64,000 nt of DNA, taken from the NCBI GenBank assembly GCA_014360985.1, contig JACIWK010000006.1:1-64000 (forward strand), read 5' to 3'. Made by a program: the position numbers and the translations under genes. The stretch is from Candidatus Bipolaricaulota bacterium (lineage in GTDB: Bacteria > Bipolaricaulota > Bipolaricaulia > Bipolaricaulales > Bipolaricaulaceae). Below the pieces are notes generated by a model. It saw only the letters and a list, made by a program, of their open reading frames with translations. It was not told the DNA's origin and did no database searches. Below, one piece after another: positions 43,233-51,937 of the stretch; the stretch's first letter is position 1, and every line of letters begins with the position of its first letter.

Positions 43233-44150
43233 ATGGGCGAGCCCGGTCCTGCGCGGTGGCACGAGCCGGTCCTGGTAGCGGAGGTTCTCCATTTCCTCGA
43301 CCCGGCGCCGGGGAAGCTGTTCGTGGATGCCACGGTGGGGACCGGTGGCCACGCCCAGGCCCTCCTCTCTCGGGGGGCGCGCGTCATCGGCATCGACCAG
43401 GATCCCCTGGCGCTCGAGCGGGCCCGAACCCGGTTGGCCCCGTTCTCGGGTCAGGTTCAGCTCCTCCACGGGAACTTCCGCGACCTCCCCGATCTGCTCC
43501 TCCCCCTCTCCCCCCCGCGGGTGGACGGGATCCTGTTCGATCTCGGCGCGTCGTCGTTCCAACTCGACTCCCCGGAGCGCGGGTTCTCGTTCATGGGCGA
43601 TGGGCCGTTGGACATGCGGATGGATCCGGGCGGCCCCGCCACCGCTGCCGACCTCGTGAACCACCTTCCGGAAGCAGAGCTCACGCGCATCCTGTGGGAG
43701 TACGGGGAGGAGAGGCATGCGCGGCGGATCGCGCGGGCGATCGTGCGGGCGCGGCCGCTTCGGACGACGACCGAGCTCGCCCATCTGGTGGCCCGTGCCG
43801 TCGGGGACAAGTCCCGACGCTACAGAATCCACCCCGCGACGCGGACGTTCCAGGCCCTGCGTATCGCGGTGAACGACGAGCTCGGCGCCCTGCGGGCGGC
43901 CCTGCCCTCCGCCCTGGGGCTCCTCGCCCCCGGGGGGACGCTGTGCGTGATCTCGTTCCACTCGCTCGAGGACCGGATCGTGAAGCGTTTTGTGCGGGAG
44001 GAAGCCCTCACCGGGCGGTTCGAGGCCCTCACGAAGAAACCGATCACCCCCACTGTGGAGGAGATCGCCCGTAACCCGCGAGCCCGATCGGCCAAGCTCC
44101 GGGCGGGGCGGGTGCGCGAGGTCGGCCCCGGCCTGGCCACCTGTCCCTGA
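43233..44150 (+). CDS. rsmH: 16S rRNA (cytosine(1402)-N4)-methyltransferase
   Basis: RsmH (MraW) methylates C1402 of 16S rRNA in the decoding centre. The 305-residue protein has HEPVLVAEVL, the SAM loop VDATVGTGGHAQALL, FDLGASSFQLDSPERGFSF, FQALRIAVNDELGAL and the C-terminal ISFHSLEDRIVKRFVRE. ATG 43233 follows GGGAGGGGG. It starts a short cell-division cluster (rsmH-ftsL-ftsI) as in the classical dcw operon; mraZ and the mur genes are not here. Confidence 0.95.
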   Translation: MGEPGPARWHEPVLVAEVLHFLDPAPGKLFVDATVGTGGHAQALLSRGARVIGIDQDPLALERARTRLAPFSGQVQLLHGNFRDLPDLLLPLSPPRVDGILFDLGASSFQLDSPERGFSFMGDGPLDMRMDPGGPATAADLVNHLPEAELTRILWEYGEERHARRIARAIVRARPLRTTTELAHLVARAVGDKSRRYRIHPATRTFQALRIAVNDELGALRAALPSALGLLAPGGTLCVISFHSLEDRIVKRFVREEALTGRFEALTKKPITPTVEEIARNPRARSAKLRAGRVREVGPGLATCP

Positions 44151-44181
44151 CCGACCCGTTCGCCCACCCTACCCTCGTCGC

Positions 44182-44514
44182 GTGAGGGGGGGTCGGTCCG
44201 GAGAAGTGCCCTGGACGGAGCGCGGCCATCGCCGAGGGGGGGGCATCGCCCTTCTCATCGCGGTGGGGGTGGTTGCGGCCGGCCTCGTGTTCCTCTACTT
44301 GTGGCAGGGGGCGATCCTGTCTGGGCTTCGGGCGGAGCGAGCGAAAGCGATCCTCGCGCTTGCGGAACTGGAGCGGGTGAGGCTCGACCTCGCCTACCAG
44401 GTGGACCGGGCCTACTCCCTCGACGAGATCGCCAGGCGGGCCCGTGCGCTGGGGATGATCCCGTTCGACGAGGAACGCACCCGCTACCTCGTCGTCGAAG
44501 GGGAGAGCCATTAA
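44182..44514 (+). CDS. ftsL: FtsL-like division protein
   Basis: A 110-residue bitopic membrane protein: basic N-terminus, one transmembrane helix (about residues 22-44), then a heptad-like extracytoplasmic helix (RAERAKAILALAELERVRLDLAYQ) and a C-terminal SLDEIARRARALGMIPFDEE segment. This is the plan of FtsL/DivIC proteins, which bridge FtsQ and FtsI at the septum. Position between rsmH and ftsI supports it. The likely start is GTG 44182. Sequence similarity in this family is always low. Confidence 0.8.
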   Translation: MRGGRSGEVPWTERGHRRGGGIALLIAVGVVAAGLVFLYLWQGAILSGLRAERAKAILALAELERVRLDLAYQVDRAYSLDEIARRARALGMIPFDEERTRYLVVEGESH

Positions 44515-44524
44515 GCGGGCCACG

Positions 44525-46171
44525 GTGGCGTTTGTGCTCTTGGGTTTGGGGGCCCTCGCTGTGGTGGGCCGCCTCGTTCAGTTGCAGGTGGTGGAGCACC
44601 GCCGCTGGTCGGCGGTCGCTCAAGCGATCCAGGAGGACGTGATCGAGCTCCCCGCCCAGCGGGGACCAATCTACGATCGAAACGGCGTTCCCCTCGCCTA
44701 CGATGTTCCCGCGTACTCGATCGCCTTGGACAACTACCTCGTCACGAAGCCGGAGCTCCTGGTCGACCTCCTCGTGGACGAACTCGGGATGTCCCGCTCC
44801 GAGGCAACGGCCAAGGTGTACCGCAGCTCCTACTTCACGTGGCTCGCCCGGGCCGTGGACTACGAGGCCGGGCGAAGGATTCAAGGACGGGCGCAGAGCC
44901 TGGGGATCCAGGGCCTCATCTTCTTCGACACCTGGAAGCGGGCCTACCCGCAGGGGCCGCTCGCCCTGGCCGTACTCGGGATCGTGGGGGTGGATGGGAG
45001 TGGCCTGGCTGGGATGGAGCTCCTGTTCAACGATCTCCTCTCTGGGCGGCCGCGCCGGGTGCGGCTCCTCCGCGGCCCGAGCGGCCAGCTCTACGACCTG
45101 TGGGAGGAGGATCCCGGCGCGGCGGGGAAGCCCCTCCACCTCACGCTCGACGCCCGCATCCAGTGGGTGTGTGAGCAGGAGATCGCGCGCGGGCTTGCGA
45201 CCTATGCTGGGGCCGACCGCGGGTTCGCCTTGGTGATGGACCCCCGCACCGGCGAGGTCCTCGCCCTCGCCCATGGTCCATCGCCCGATCCCGCGCATCC
45301 CGACCCGGAGCTCCTCTCCCCGTGGGCGGTGACCCACGTGTTCGAGCCCGGTTCCATGTTCAAGGCGCTGGTGGGCCTTGCCGCGTTCGATCAGGGCCTC
45401 GTGAGCCCCGACGATACGTTCTCCGGGAGTTCGCCGATCCTCGTCGGGGGCGTGTCGGTGAGAAACGCGCGTGGCCAGAGCTACCCCACGATGACGTTCC
45501 GGCGAGCGATGGCCGATTCGGTGAACACGGTGCTCGTTCAAGTGGCCCAGAGGCTGGGGATCGACCGCACCTACGACTACATCGTGCGGATGGGGTTCGG
45601 CTCGAAGACGGGGATCGACCTCCCCGGCGAGGTGAGCGGGATCGTGAACCCCCGTGACCGGTGGACGGCCCTCGACCTGGCCGTGGCTTCGTTCGGGCAG
45701 GGGATCGCCGTGACCGGGATCCAGCTCGGGGCGGCGTTCGCGGCGCTCGCCAACGGGGGAAGTCTCCTCCGGCCGCGCCTCCTCCCCGGCCCGGTCGAAG
45801 TGCGGGGCGAGGTCGCCTCCGCCGCGGCGTGCCGCACGATGCGTGAGGTATTGGGGTACGCGGTGAACGTGGGACTGGGGAGCCCGGCCTCCGTCCCTGG
45901 TTTCGACGTGGGGGGGAAGTCGGGCACGGCCGAGGTGGCCCTCCCCGGCCGCGGATACGTCGCCGATCACGTCACGACGGGGATGGCGGCGTTCTTCCCT
46001 TGGGAGGACCCGGATTACGTGATCCTCGTCGTGTACCAGACGGAACGCAATCCCGAGTTCTGGAGCGGATGGACAGCCGTGCCGAGCGTGGGGGAGATCG
46101 TGCGGGGGATGGCCACCCTCGGGATCGCCCGGCCCTACGCGCCGATGACCACGCTCGGCCGCTCCGGGTAG
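44525..46171 (+). CDS. ftsI: Penicillin-binding protein, FtsI-like transpeptidase
   Basis: Septal peptidoglycan transpeptidase. The 548-residue class B PBP has a membrane anchor at its N-terminus, a dimerisation domain with AQRGPIYDRNGVPLAY, and a transpeptidase domain with Ser-x-x-Lys in EPGSMFKAL (about residue 277), Ser-x-Asn in ADSVNTV, and KSGTA. There is no C-terminal PASTA domain. The annotated GTG (44525) gives a short N-terminus; an in-frame ATT at 44510, overlapping the ftsL stop, would add K-R-A-T-V and may be the true, rare start. Its end overlaps the facing WalJ-like gene by 37 bp. Confidence 0.92.
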   Translation: MAFVLLGLGALAVVGRLVQLQVVEHRRWSAVAQAIQEDVIELPAQRGPIYDRNGVPLAYDVPAYSIALDNYLVTKPELLVDLLVDELGMSRSEATAKVYRSSYFTWLARAVDYEAGRRIQGRAQSLGIQGLIFFDTWKRAYPQGPLALAVLGIVGVDGSGLAGMELLFNDLLSGRPRRVRLLRGPSGQLYDLWEEDPGAAGKPLHLTLDARIQWVCEQEIARGLATYAGADRGFALVMDPRTGEVLALAHGPSPDPAHPDPELLSPWAVTHVFEPGSMFKALVGLAAFDQGLVSPDDTFSGSSPILVGGVSVRNARGQSYPTMTFRRAMADSVNTVLVQVAQRLGIDRTYDYIVRMGFGSKTGIDLPGEVSGIVNPRDRWTALDLAVASFGQGIAVTGIQLGAAFAALANGGSLLRPRLLPGPVEVRGEVASAAACRTMREVLGYAVNVGLGSPASVPGFDVGGKSGTAEVALPGRGYVADHVTTGMAAFFPWEDPDYVILVVYQTERNPEFWSGWTAVPSVGEIVRGMATLGIARPYAPMTTLGRSG

Positions 46172-46869
46172 GTGAGGTAGAGGCGCCCTCCCCACCCGTC
46201 CACCGCCCGCGCCACCGTCTCCAGGGCCAACGCCGGCCTGTTGTTCTCCTCGGAGAGGTGGGCGAGGAGCACGCGTTCGACGCTGTCGCCCAGGGTTCGG
46301 ATCGCCCGGCCCGCCTCCTCGTTGGCCAGGTGCCCCTCCGGGCCCAGGATCCGCACCTTCAACGGCCACGGGTAGGACCCGGCGAGGAGGAGGGCCACGT
46401 CGTGGTTCGCCTCCAGGACCACAGTCCGGCACGGGGCGAGCGCGGCGAGGATGCCGTCCGTGATCTGCCCAAGGTCGGTGGCGATCCCGATCCGCGAGCC
46501 GTCCGCCTCCAGCCGTAACCCGACTGGCTCCCGAGCGTCGTGGGGGACCGCGAACGGGAACAGCTGGATCCCCGCGATCTCGATCCCCGGCTTGACCACA
46601 GTGCCCTCGATCCCCAGGGCGCGCAGCGTGCCTGCGCTGGCGGCGATGTCGACCCCGCGGCGGAGGAGGGGGTCCAGGCCCCGCACGTGGTCCGCGTGCT
46701 CGTGGGTGAGGACGGCCCAGCGGAGCCCCGTCAGGCCCAGCCCGGCACGGGCGGCGCGCGCCTCCAGCTCCCGCCACGGGAGCCCCGCGTCGACGAGGAG
46801 CGGCCCCTCCGGGCCCTCGACGAGGAGGGCGTTCCCGGAGGAGCCGCTGCCCAGCGCGCAGACCCTCAA
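46135..46869 (-). CDS. WalJ/YycJ-like metallo-beta-lactamase-fold hydrolase
   Basis: A 244-residue MBL-fold protein: [23 protein letters not shown], zinc motif [15 protein letters not shown], a later Asp in IATDLGQ, EANHD and AHLSEENN. This is the pattern of YycJ/WalJ, a likely nuclease linked to coordination of cell division and DNA replication in Firmicutes. Here it is in an operon behind a slipin, with a 4-bp overlap, and faces ftsI. Confidence 0.85.
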   Translation of the reverse strand: MRVCALGSGSSGNALLVEGPEGPLLVDAGLPWRELEARAARAGLGLTGLRWAVLTHEHADHVRGLDPLLRRGVDIAASAGTLRALGIEGTVVKPGIEIAGIQLFPFAVPHDAREPVGLRLEADGSRIGIATDLGQITDGILAALAPCRTVVLEANHDVALLLAGSYPWPLKVRILGPEGHLANEEAGRAIRTLGDSVERVLLAHLSEENNRPALALETVARAVDGWGGRLYLTYPERPSVVIGA

Positions 46870-47615
46870 CCCTGGGTGCGCCCGCGCAAGGCGTCGAGGA
46901 TCTCGATCGGTACCGGAAACACGATCGTCGTCGCGTTCTCGGTGGAGATCTCGGACAGGGTCTGCAAGTACCTGAGCTGGAGCGCGCCCGGGGCCTCGCG
47001 CATGATCGCCGCCGCCTCGCGCAGCTTGGCTGCGGCCTGGAACTCCCCCTCCGCGTTGATGACCTTGCTCCGCCGCTCCCGCTCTGCCTCCGCCTGGCGG
47101 GCGATCGCGCGCTGCATCTCACTCGGGATCTTCACGTCCTTGATCTCGACCGTGCTCACCTTGATCCCCCACGGGTCGGTGTGCTCGTCGATGATCTGCT
47201 GGAGCTCGCGGTTCAGCTTCTCCCGCTCGGCGAGGATGTCGTCGAGTTCGACCCGGCCGAGTACGGACCGGAGCGTGGTCATCGAGATCTGACGCGTGGC
47301 CTCGATGTAGTCGAGCACCTCCACCACCGCGGCCTGGGGGTCCACCACGCGGAAGTAGACAACGGCGTTCACGCTGACGGGAACGTTATCGCGGGTGATG
47401 ACCTCCTGGGGCGGCACGTCGAGGGTGATCGTGCGCAGGTCCACCTTCACCATCTTGTCCACGAGCGGGATGATGAGGAACAGCCCCGGTCCCTTGGCCC
47501 CGACGAGGCGGCCGAGGCGGAAGATGACCCCTCGCTCGTACTCCCGAACGACCTTGATCGCGCTGGCGAGGAACAGCACCACCACCGCGACGATGATCCC
47601 GATCGTCATGCTCAT
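46866..47615 (-). CDS. Slipin/stomatin-like SPFH membrane protein
   Basis: A 249-residue band-7 protein: one N-terminal transmembrane helix (about residues 3-25), an SPFH domain ([16 protein letters not shown] through [21 protein letters not shown]) and a C-terminal helix rich in [16 protein letters not shown]. Slipins assemble in membrane microdomains and are often paired with an NfeD protease partner; no nfeD is here, but a WalJ-like hydrolase is. ATG 47615 follows AGGGGG by 6 bp. Transcribed from a good promoter shared head-to-head with tpiA. Confidence 0.9.
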   Translation of the reverse strand: MSMTIGIIVAVVVLFLASAIKVVREYERGVIFRLGRLVGAKGPGLFLIIPLVDKMVKVDLRTITLDVPPQEVITRDNVPVSVNAVVYFRVVDPQAAVVEVLDYIEATRQISMTTLRSVLGRVELDDILAEREKLNRELQQIIDEHTDPWGIKVSTVEIKDVKIPSEMQRAIARQAEAERERRSKVINAEGEFQAAAKLREAAAIMREAPGALQLRYLQTLSEISTENATTIVFPVPIEILDALRGRTQG

Positions 47616-47704
47616 GATTCCCCCTTTGATGACTCTCTGGGCGCAGAGCACTGCCGCGAGCCAACCTGGCCTATACGACGGCCTCTCCGTCCCCGATCCT
47701 CCCC

Positions 47705-47733
47705 TTGCACCGGCGATGATAGATCCATAGGAT
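47705..47733 (+). promoter_or_regulatory. Sigma-70-type promoter for tpiA
   Basis: TTGCAC (47705-47710) and TAGGAT (47728-47733), 17-bp spacer, about 30 bp before the tpiA start. It overlaps the opposite-facing slipin promoter, so the two genes probably compete for polymerase. Confidence 0.45.
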
Positions 47734-47745
47734 GGGCTCTGTCAA
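47716..47745 (-). promoter_or_regulatory. Sigma-70-type promoter for the slipin operon
   Basis: On the minus strand a perfect TTGACA (47745-47740) and TATCAT (47721-47716) with an 18-bp spacer. Transcription from here leaves a leader of roughly 95 nt before the slipin ATG. Confidence 0.6.
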
Positions 47746-47762
47746 TCGTGAGAGGAGGGAAC

Positions 47763-48515
47763 ATGCGGATCCCGATCATCGCCGCGAACTGGAAGATGCA
47801 CAAGACGGTTCCCGAAGCCAGGGCCTATCTGGAACGGCTGGTCAAGCTCGCGGGCCGTGATCCGGGGGTGGAGGTGGCCGTGTTCCCTTCCTTCACGGCT
47901 CTCCCCGCGGCGGCGGAGATCCTCCGAGGGACCTCGATTGCCCTCGGCGCGCAGGACGCCCATCCCGAGCCAGCGGGCGCGTACACGGGCGCGGTGTCGG
48001 TGGCCCAGGTGGCCGACCTCAGCGTTCGCTACGTCCTGTGCGGCCATTCCGAGCGACGGAAGCTGTTCGGCGAGGACGACCTCCTCGTCGGGCGGAAGGT
48101 CCGCGCCGCGCTCGACCACGGGCTGGCCCCGATCCTGTGCGTGGGGGAGACCCTCGACGAGCGCCGGGCGGGTCGGGCGTGGGAGGTCGTGGAACGGCAG
48201 CTGGACCGCGGGTTGTCTTCCGTGGGGGATGACCCGGACGGGCTGGTGATCGCCTACGAGCCGGTATGGGCGATTGGAACGGGGGTTGCGGCCCAGCCCG
48301 CCGACGCCCAGGAGATGGCGAACCGGATTCGGAGCTGGCTTCGGGATCGCTTCGGAGCCAGCGGTGGAGAGGTGCGCATCCAGTACGGAGGCTCCGTCAA
48401 CCCGAACAACGCCCGGGCGTTCCTCAGCCTTCCCGACGTGGCCGGGGCGCTAGTCGGAGGAGCATCCCTCGACCCTGACGCCTTCTGGGCGATCGTCCAT
48501 GCGGTACGAACCTGA
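47763..48515 (+). CDS. tpiA: Triosephosphate isomerase
   Basis: TpiA interconverts dihydroxyacetone phosphate and glyceraldehyde 3-phosphate. The 250-residue TIM barrel has IIAANWKMHKT (Asn and Lys of the active site), CGHSERRKLFGE with the catalytic His, YEPVWAIGTG with the catalytic Glu and loop 6, and YGGSVNPNNA. ATG 47763 follows GAGGAGGG. It stands alone, divergent from the slipin operon. Confidence 0.97.
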   Translation: MRIPIIAANWKMHKTVPEARAYLERLVKLAGRDPGVEVAVFPSFTALPAAAEILRGTSIALGAQDAHPEPAGAYTGAVSVAQVADLSVRYVLCGHSERRKLFGEDDLLVGRKVRAALDHGLAPILCVGETLDERRAGRAWEVVERQLDRGLSSVGDDPDGLVIAYEPVWAIGTGVAAQPADAQEMANRIRSWLRDRFGASGGEVRIQYGGSVNPNNARAFLSLPDVAGALVGGASLDPDAFWAIVHAVRT

Positions 48516-48558
48516 GGTCATCGGTTCCCTCAGCGAACCCTGCGGATTCGACAGTGGC

Positions 48559-48888
48559 TCAAGTCGAGGTGACGATCGATCCAACGATCTCCTGCGGTTT
48601 GACCTGCCTCAGGAAGTCCTCAATCACCGGGTGCAGATTCTCTACGGTCTGAGGGTGAACGCGCAGCAGAACCAGGCCGCCCAGTCGCCTGTCCGCCACG
48701 GCCCTCCGGGAGAAGTCCAGGTCGTAGGTCAGGAGTACCCATCCGCCTGCGGCGGCGAACTCGTAGATCTCGTCGTCGCGGGCACCCATCATGCCGAGGG
48801 TGCGCAGGTCTTGAGCTTCCCACCCCGAGCTTCGGATGAACTCGGTGGTCCTTGGGGAGAGGTTCTGGTCAACCAGGAACCGGATCAA
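48559..48888 (-). CDS. DUF5615 (PIN-like) toxin-type protein
   Basis: A 109-residue protein starting RFLVDQNLSPR, with DDEIYEFAAAGGWVLLTYDLDF. The acidic residues (Asp in VDQN, DDEI, TYDLDF) match the PIN-like Mut7-C/DUF5615 fold, a presumed Mg-dependent RNase. These proteins are commonly encoded right after a DUF433 gene, as here, and the pair is regarded as a toxin-antitoxin-like module. A TTG at 48888 overlaps the DUF433 stop by 4 bp. Confidence 0.85.
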   Translation of the reverse strand: MIRFLVDQNLSPRTTEFIRSSGWEAQDLRTLGMMGARDDEIYEFAAAGGWVLLTYDLDFSRRAVADRRLGGLVLLRVHPQTVENLHPVIEDFLRQVKPQEIVGSIVTST

Positions 48889-49079
48889 GGTCGGCTGATT
48901 AGGATCACCTGTTCGTCCACAAAGCTTGCTGCGTAGTCAATCGCCGCCGTGGTGTCCTCGTCCTCGAGTTCTGGAAAGTGCTTTCGGATCTCGGCGAAGG
49001 TGTAGCCACCAGCGAGAAGGCTCAGGATGTTCGTGACCATGATCCGGGTGCCGCGGATCACGGGCTTGCCGTGACCCAC
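48885..49079 (-). CDS. DUF433 antitoxin-like protein, possibly N-truncated
   Basis: About 64 residues: GKPVIRGTRIMVTNILSLLAGGYT and FAEIRKHFPELEDEDTTAAIDYAA are the DUF433 core, a small helix-turn-helix-like fold paired with DUF5615/PIN-like partners. Family members usually have 10-15 more residues before GKPVIRGTRI. The only start available is a GTG at 49079 without a ribosome-binding site, and transposase sequence begins about 40 bp upstream. The first codons may have been removed by insertion of that element, leaving the pair poorly expressed. Confidence 0.7.
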   Translation of the reverse strand: MGHGKPVIRGTRIMVTNILSLLAGGYTFAEIRKHFPELEDEDTTAAIDYAASFVDEQVILISRP

Positions 49080-49127
49080 AGCGGTAGAGTCCCAGGGCGT
49101 GGGTAGATCCGGTGGCGTGAGGGCAGG

Positions 49128-50145
49128 GTGCCCTGGGGATGGGACACGGTGACGCTCCGGATCCCCAAGGTCCGGCACGGGAGCTACTTCCCGGCGTTGC
49201 TCGAGCCCCGGCGGAGGACGGAGAAGGCCCTTCTTTCGGTGGTCCAGGAGGCGTACGTCCACGGGGTGAGCACGCGGAAGGTGGACGACCTTGTCCGGAC
49301 CCTCGGGATCGAGGGGATCTCCCGGAGCGAGGTGTCGCGGATCTGTGCCGACTGGGACGAGCGGATGGAGGCGTTCCGGAACCGTTCGCTGGAGGGCGAG
49401 TACCCGTACGTGTGGCTCGATGCGACGGTGGTGAAGGTTCGGGAAGGGGGCCGGGTGGTGAACATGGCGGCGGTGGTCGCCGTGGGAGTGACCCGGACCG
49501 GGGAGCGGGAGGTCCTGGGGTTCGACGTGGGACCTGCGGAGAGCTACGGGTTCTGGGTGTCGTTCCTGCGGGGACTCGCGGGCCGGGGCCTCTTCGGGGT
49601 GAAGCTCGTGATCTCCGATGCGCATGTCGGGTTGAGGCAGGCGTTGTCGGAGGTCCTGGGTGGGGCGTCTTGGCAGCGGTGTCGGGTGCACTTCATGCGG
49701 AACCTGCTGGGGCTTGTTCCGCGGGGAGCCCGAGGAGCTTGTCGGGGCATGGGTGCGGACGATCTTCGCTCAGCCGAACCAGGAGGCAGCGCGGGAGCAG
49801 CTAGAGCTGGTGGCCCGAAGCCTCGAGGGGAAGTACCCCAAGGCGGCGGAGCTTTCGACGAACGTCCTTGAGCGACTGGACCGTGAGGTCAACCGGAGGT
49901 GCGACGTGGTGGGGATCTTCCCCAGCGGGCGGGCGGCCCTGCGGCTGATCGGGGCGGTCTTGGAGGAACAGGGAGACGAGTGGCTGGCCGTGCGCCGGTA
50001 CTTCAGCCTGGGGTCGATGGCCGTGCTCTACAGGAGCTCCCCGGAGGAGCGCGAAGTCCCTGGGGATCTCGAAGGAGGTGATCGCCGTCTAGCTCGTCAC
50101 CACCGACGAGGAACCCAATCTACACCACTTGACGGGACGTGACCG
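49128..50145 (+). mobile_element. IS256-family (Mutator-type) transposase remnant
   Basis: Similarity starts mid-protein at WDTVTLRIPKVRHGSYFP, so about 110 N-terminal residues are gone. VSTRKVDDLVRTLG and ISRSEVSRIC follow, and the first two catalytic Asp residues are visible (VWLDATVVK, VISDAHVGL). The frame shifts near 49727 into EPEELVGAWVRTIFAQPNQEAA. Then PKAAEL joins directly to STNVLERL, deleting about 25 residues that normally include the catalytic Glu. The element ends close to ACACCACTTGACGGGAC, which looks like an IS256-type terminus. Not functional. Confidence 0.85.
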
Positions 50146-50517
50146 GGCAGGGTAGAACGTCTTCCACTTCGCATTGCGCCCCCTGAACCCGTTCCGATGG
50201 AGGATGTGGCGGATCGTGTGCGGAGACAGGGCGAGCCCCTTCTCCCGCCACAGGTACCAGGCGAGCCTTTTGCGGCCGTAGCCTGTGGCCTTCTTGGCCT
50301 CCAGAACCGCGGCCTCGATCTGGGCTACGATCTGGGTCGGGCAGTGGTGGGGACGACGCGAGCGGTCGTCCAGTCCCCTCACTCCATCGTCGCGGTAGCG
50401 CTCGACCCACTTCCGGACGACGTTCCGTGAGGTGTGCCACCTTCGGGCGGTCTCGGCCACGCTCCCCGTCTCCAGGTACGTCTCGACCCGCCTCATCCGT
50501 GCCGCCTCCCTCTTCAT
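50146..50517 (-). mobile_element. IS481-family transposase fragment (DNA-binding half only)
   Basis: From ATG 50517 on the minus strand: KREAARMRRVETYLETGSV, then a helix-turn-helix (AETARRWHTSRNVVRKWVER), YRDDGVRGLDDRSRRPHH, and SPHTIRHILHRNGFRGRN. This is the N-terminal half of IS481-like transposases. The DDE integrase domain is missing; the frame runs into the end of the IS256 remnant at about 50150. Most likely the IS256 copy inserted here and deleted the rest. A 9-bp inverted repeat (50556-50564 / 50587-50595) lies upstream. Confidence 0.75.
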
Positions 50518-50670
50518 GACATACGCTTCCCTCCCAGGCAAGATCCACTGCCGATGCTCCTCCTTTCCTTGTCGCCAAGCTTTCCTAGGAGGAGCACCGC
50601 CTTCTTTCAACCACCCCGTCACCAACCCCTCGGCCTGGTAACGATCTCCTGGCGCACCAAGATCTCCTGC

Positions 50671-50699
50671 TTGACACGACCAACCGAAACCCTTATATT
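50671..50699 (+). promoter_or_regulatory. Strong sigma-70-type promoter of the protease gene
   Basis: A perfect TTGACA (50671-50676) and TATATT (50694-50699), 17-bp spacer. Transcripts would start near 50706 and run straight into the first c-di-GMP riboswitch. Confidence 0.75.
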
Positions 50700-50720
50700 C
50701 CCCTAGAAGCTGGTGGTTAC

Positions 50721-50807
50721 GCCTTGGGCGTGCCACGACAAGGGCAAACCCCTCGCGAGGGGGGGGACGCAAAGCCACGGGTCCCACGCGGACAGCCGGG
50801 TTGCCGA
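50721..50807 (+). promoter_or_regulatory. Cyclic-di-GMP-I (GEMM-I) riboswitch 1, upstream of the subtilase
   Basis: The conserved core is present: GGGCAAACC at 50742-50750, a hairpin with a GCGA (GNRA) tetraloop, GGGACGCAAAGCC, a short P3 hairpin, and GGGTTGCCGA at 50798-50807. The position corresponding to G20 of the Vibrio Vc2 aptamer (third G of AGGGC) is G, so c-di-GMP rather than cGAMP is the expected ligand. The protease ATG (50808) is the very next base and no other ribosome-binding site is visible, so ligand binding should hide the start region (predicted OFF). No terminator is seen. Confidence 0.88.
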
Positions 50808-51881
50808 ATGGAACGCACAACGAGGGCGCAGCGGCGGTGGGCAGCAGCGGTCGGCCTTGTGCTGGTCGCCTTCCTGTTGAGTGGATCCTCGATCCAACCC
50901 CTCGCTCCCGCGGGGGGCGCCGGGGCGACCGGCCTGCCTCAGTTGATTGGGGCGGCCCTCCCGTGGGGGCTCGAGCGGATCCACGCCCCCCAGGCGTGGC
51001 AGGTGACCACGGGAAGCCCGGAGGTCATCGTCGCGGTGATCGATAGCGGCATCGATTGGACGATCCCCGAGTTGGCCGCGGTGCGCTGGACGAACCCGCG
51101 CGAGATCCCTGGCAACGGCATCGATGACGATGGGAACGGGTACGTGGACGACGTCTACGGGTGGGACTTCCGAGACAACGTTCCAGCCCACCTCCGGCGC
51201 ACGCAGCTTCACTGGCACGGAACGTTCGTCGCTGGGATCATCGCCGGCCGGCTGAGCGAGGGCACGGCCGCGGGCGTGGCCCCGAACGTGCGGATCATGG
51301 ACGTGCGGTTCCTCGACTCCCGTGGCCTGTTCACGACCAAGGATTGGGACCGCCTGGCGGCGGCCATCCGCTACGCCGTCGACAATGGAGCGCGGATCAT
51401 CAACCTTAGCCTGTACGCCAAGGGGACACCGCCGGCGGTTGTGGAAGGAGCCCTTGCCTACGCGGCATCGCGAGGGGCAATCGTGGTGGGGATCGCCGGG
51501 AACGAAGCCCGGGCGGAGGTCCTCTATCCGGGCCGGTACAGCACTGTTCTCGCCGCATCCGCCACGGATGCTGCCGACGCCCTGGCCTCGTTCAGCTCGT
51601 GGGGGCCGGAGGTCGCTGTGGCGGCCCCCGGGCACGAGGTCGTCTCTCTCCTCCCAGGAGGGAGGGTGGCCACGAACTCCGGCACCTCCTTCGCCGCCCC
51701 CCACGTGAGCGGCACGTTGGCCCTCATCCTGTCCGCGAATCCTGCTCTGAGCGCGGAGGAGGCGGCGCGGATCCTTCTCGCCACCAGCTCCCCCCTCACA
51801 CCGACCCCTGACCCGCGCTTCGGGGCGGGCCTGGTGAACGCGGGGCGTGGGGTGGCAGCAGCGGCAGGGATCGCCCGCTAG
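50808..51881 (+). CDS. Secreted subtilisin-like serine protease (S8)
   Basis: A 357-residue exported protease. Signal peptide about residues 1-27; no sizeable propeptide. The catalytic triad is complete: Asp79 in VIDSGID, His137 in HGTFVAGIIAG, Ser294 in NSGTSFAAPHVSG, with oxyanion Asn232 in GIAGNEA. A calcium-binding-like loop GNGIDDDGNGYVDDVYGWDF follows the Asp region. It starts directly at the end of a c-di-GMP riboswitch and lies just upstream of a large surface protein gene. By analogy with c-di-GMP-controlled protease/adhesin pairs it may cut that protein or process other surface proteins; this is inference. No sortase or anchor motif. Confidence 0.92.
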   Translation: MERTTRAQRRWAAAVGLVLVAFLLSGSSIQPLAPAGGAGATGLPQLIGAALPWGLERIHAPQAWQVTTGSPEVIVAVIDSGIDWTIPELAAVRWTNPREIPGNGIDDDGNGYVDDVYGWDFRDNVPAHLRRTQLHWHGTFVAGIIAGRLSEGTAAGVAPNVRIMDVRFLDSRGLFTTKDWDRLAAAIRYAVDNGARIINLSLYAKGTPPAVVEGALAYAASRGAIVVGIAGNEARAEVLYPGRYSTVLAASATDAADALASFSSWGPEVAVAAPGHEVVSLLPGGRVATNSGTSFAAPHVSGTLALILSANPALSAEEAARILLATSSPLTPTPDPRFGAGLVNAGRGVAAAAGIAR

Positions 51882-51895
51882 GGACGAATGTCCTC

Positions 51896-51924
51896 TTGAC
51901 AGGAGACAGGAGCCGTCTTATAGT
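51896..51924 (+). promoter_or_regulatory. Strong sigma-70-type promoter for the regulator-adhesin unit
   Basis: A perfect TTGACA (51896-51901) and TATAGT (51919-51924), 17-bp spacer, beginning 15 bp after the protease stop. It drives the second riboswitch and probably, by read-through, the third riboswitch and the large surface protein, for which no separate promoter is evident. Confidence 0.75.
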
Positions 51925-51937
51925 GCAAACCAACGTA

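Noticed and set aside
44255..47122. A 955-codon open frame antisense to ftsI and overlapping the slipin and WalJ-like genes
   Set aside because: High GC makes stops rare in the wrong frames; the opposite-strand genes have clear families and the antisense product is low-complexity Arg/Pro/Gly sequence.
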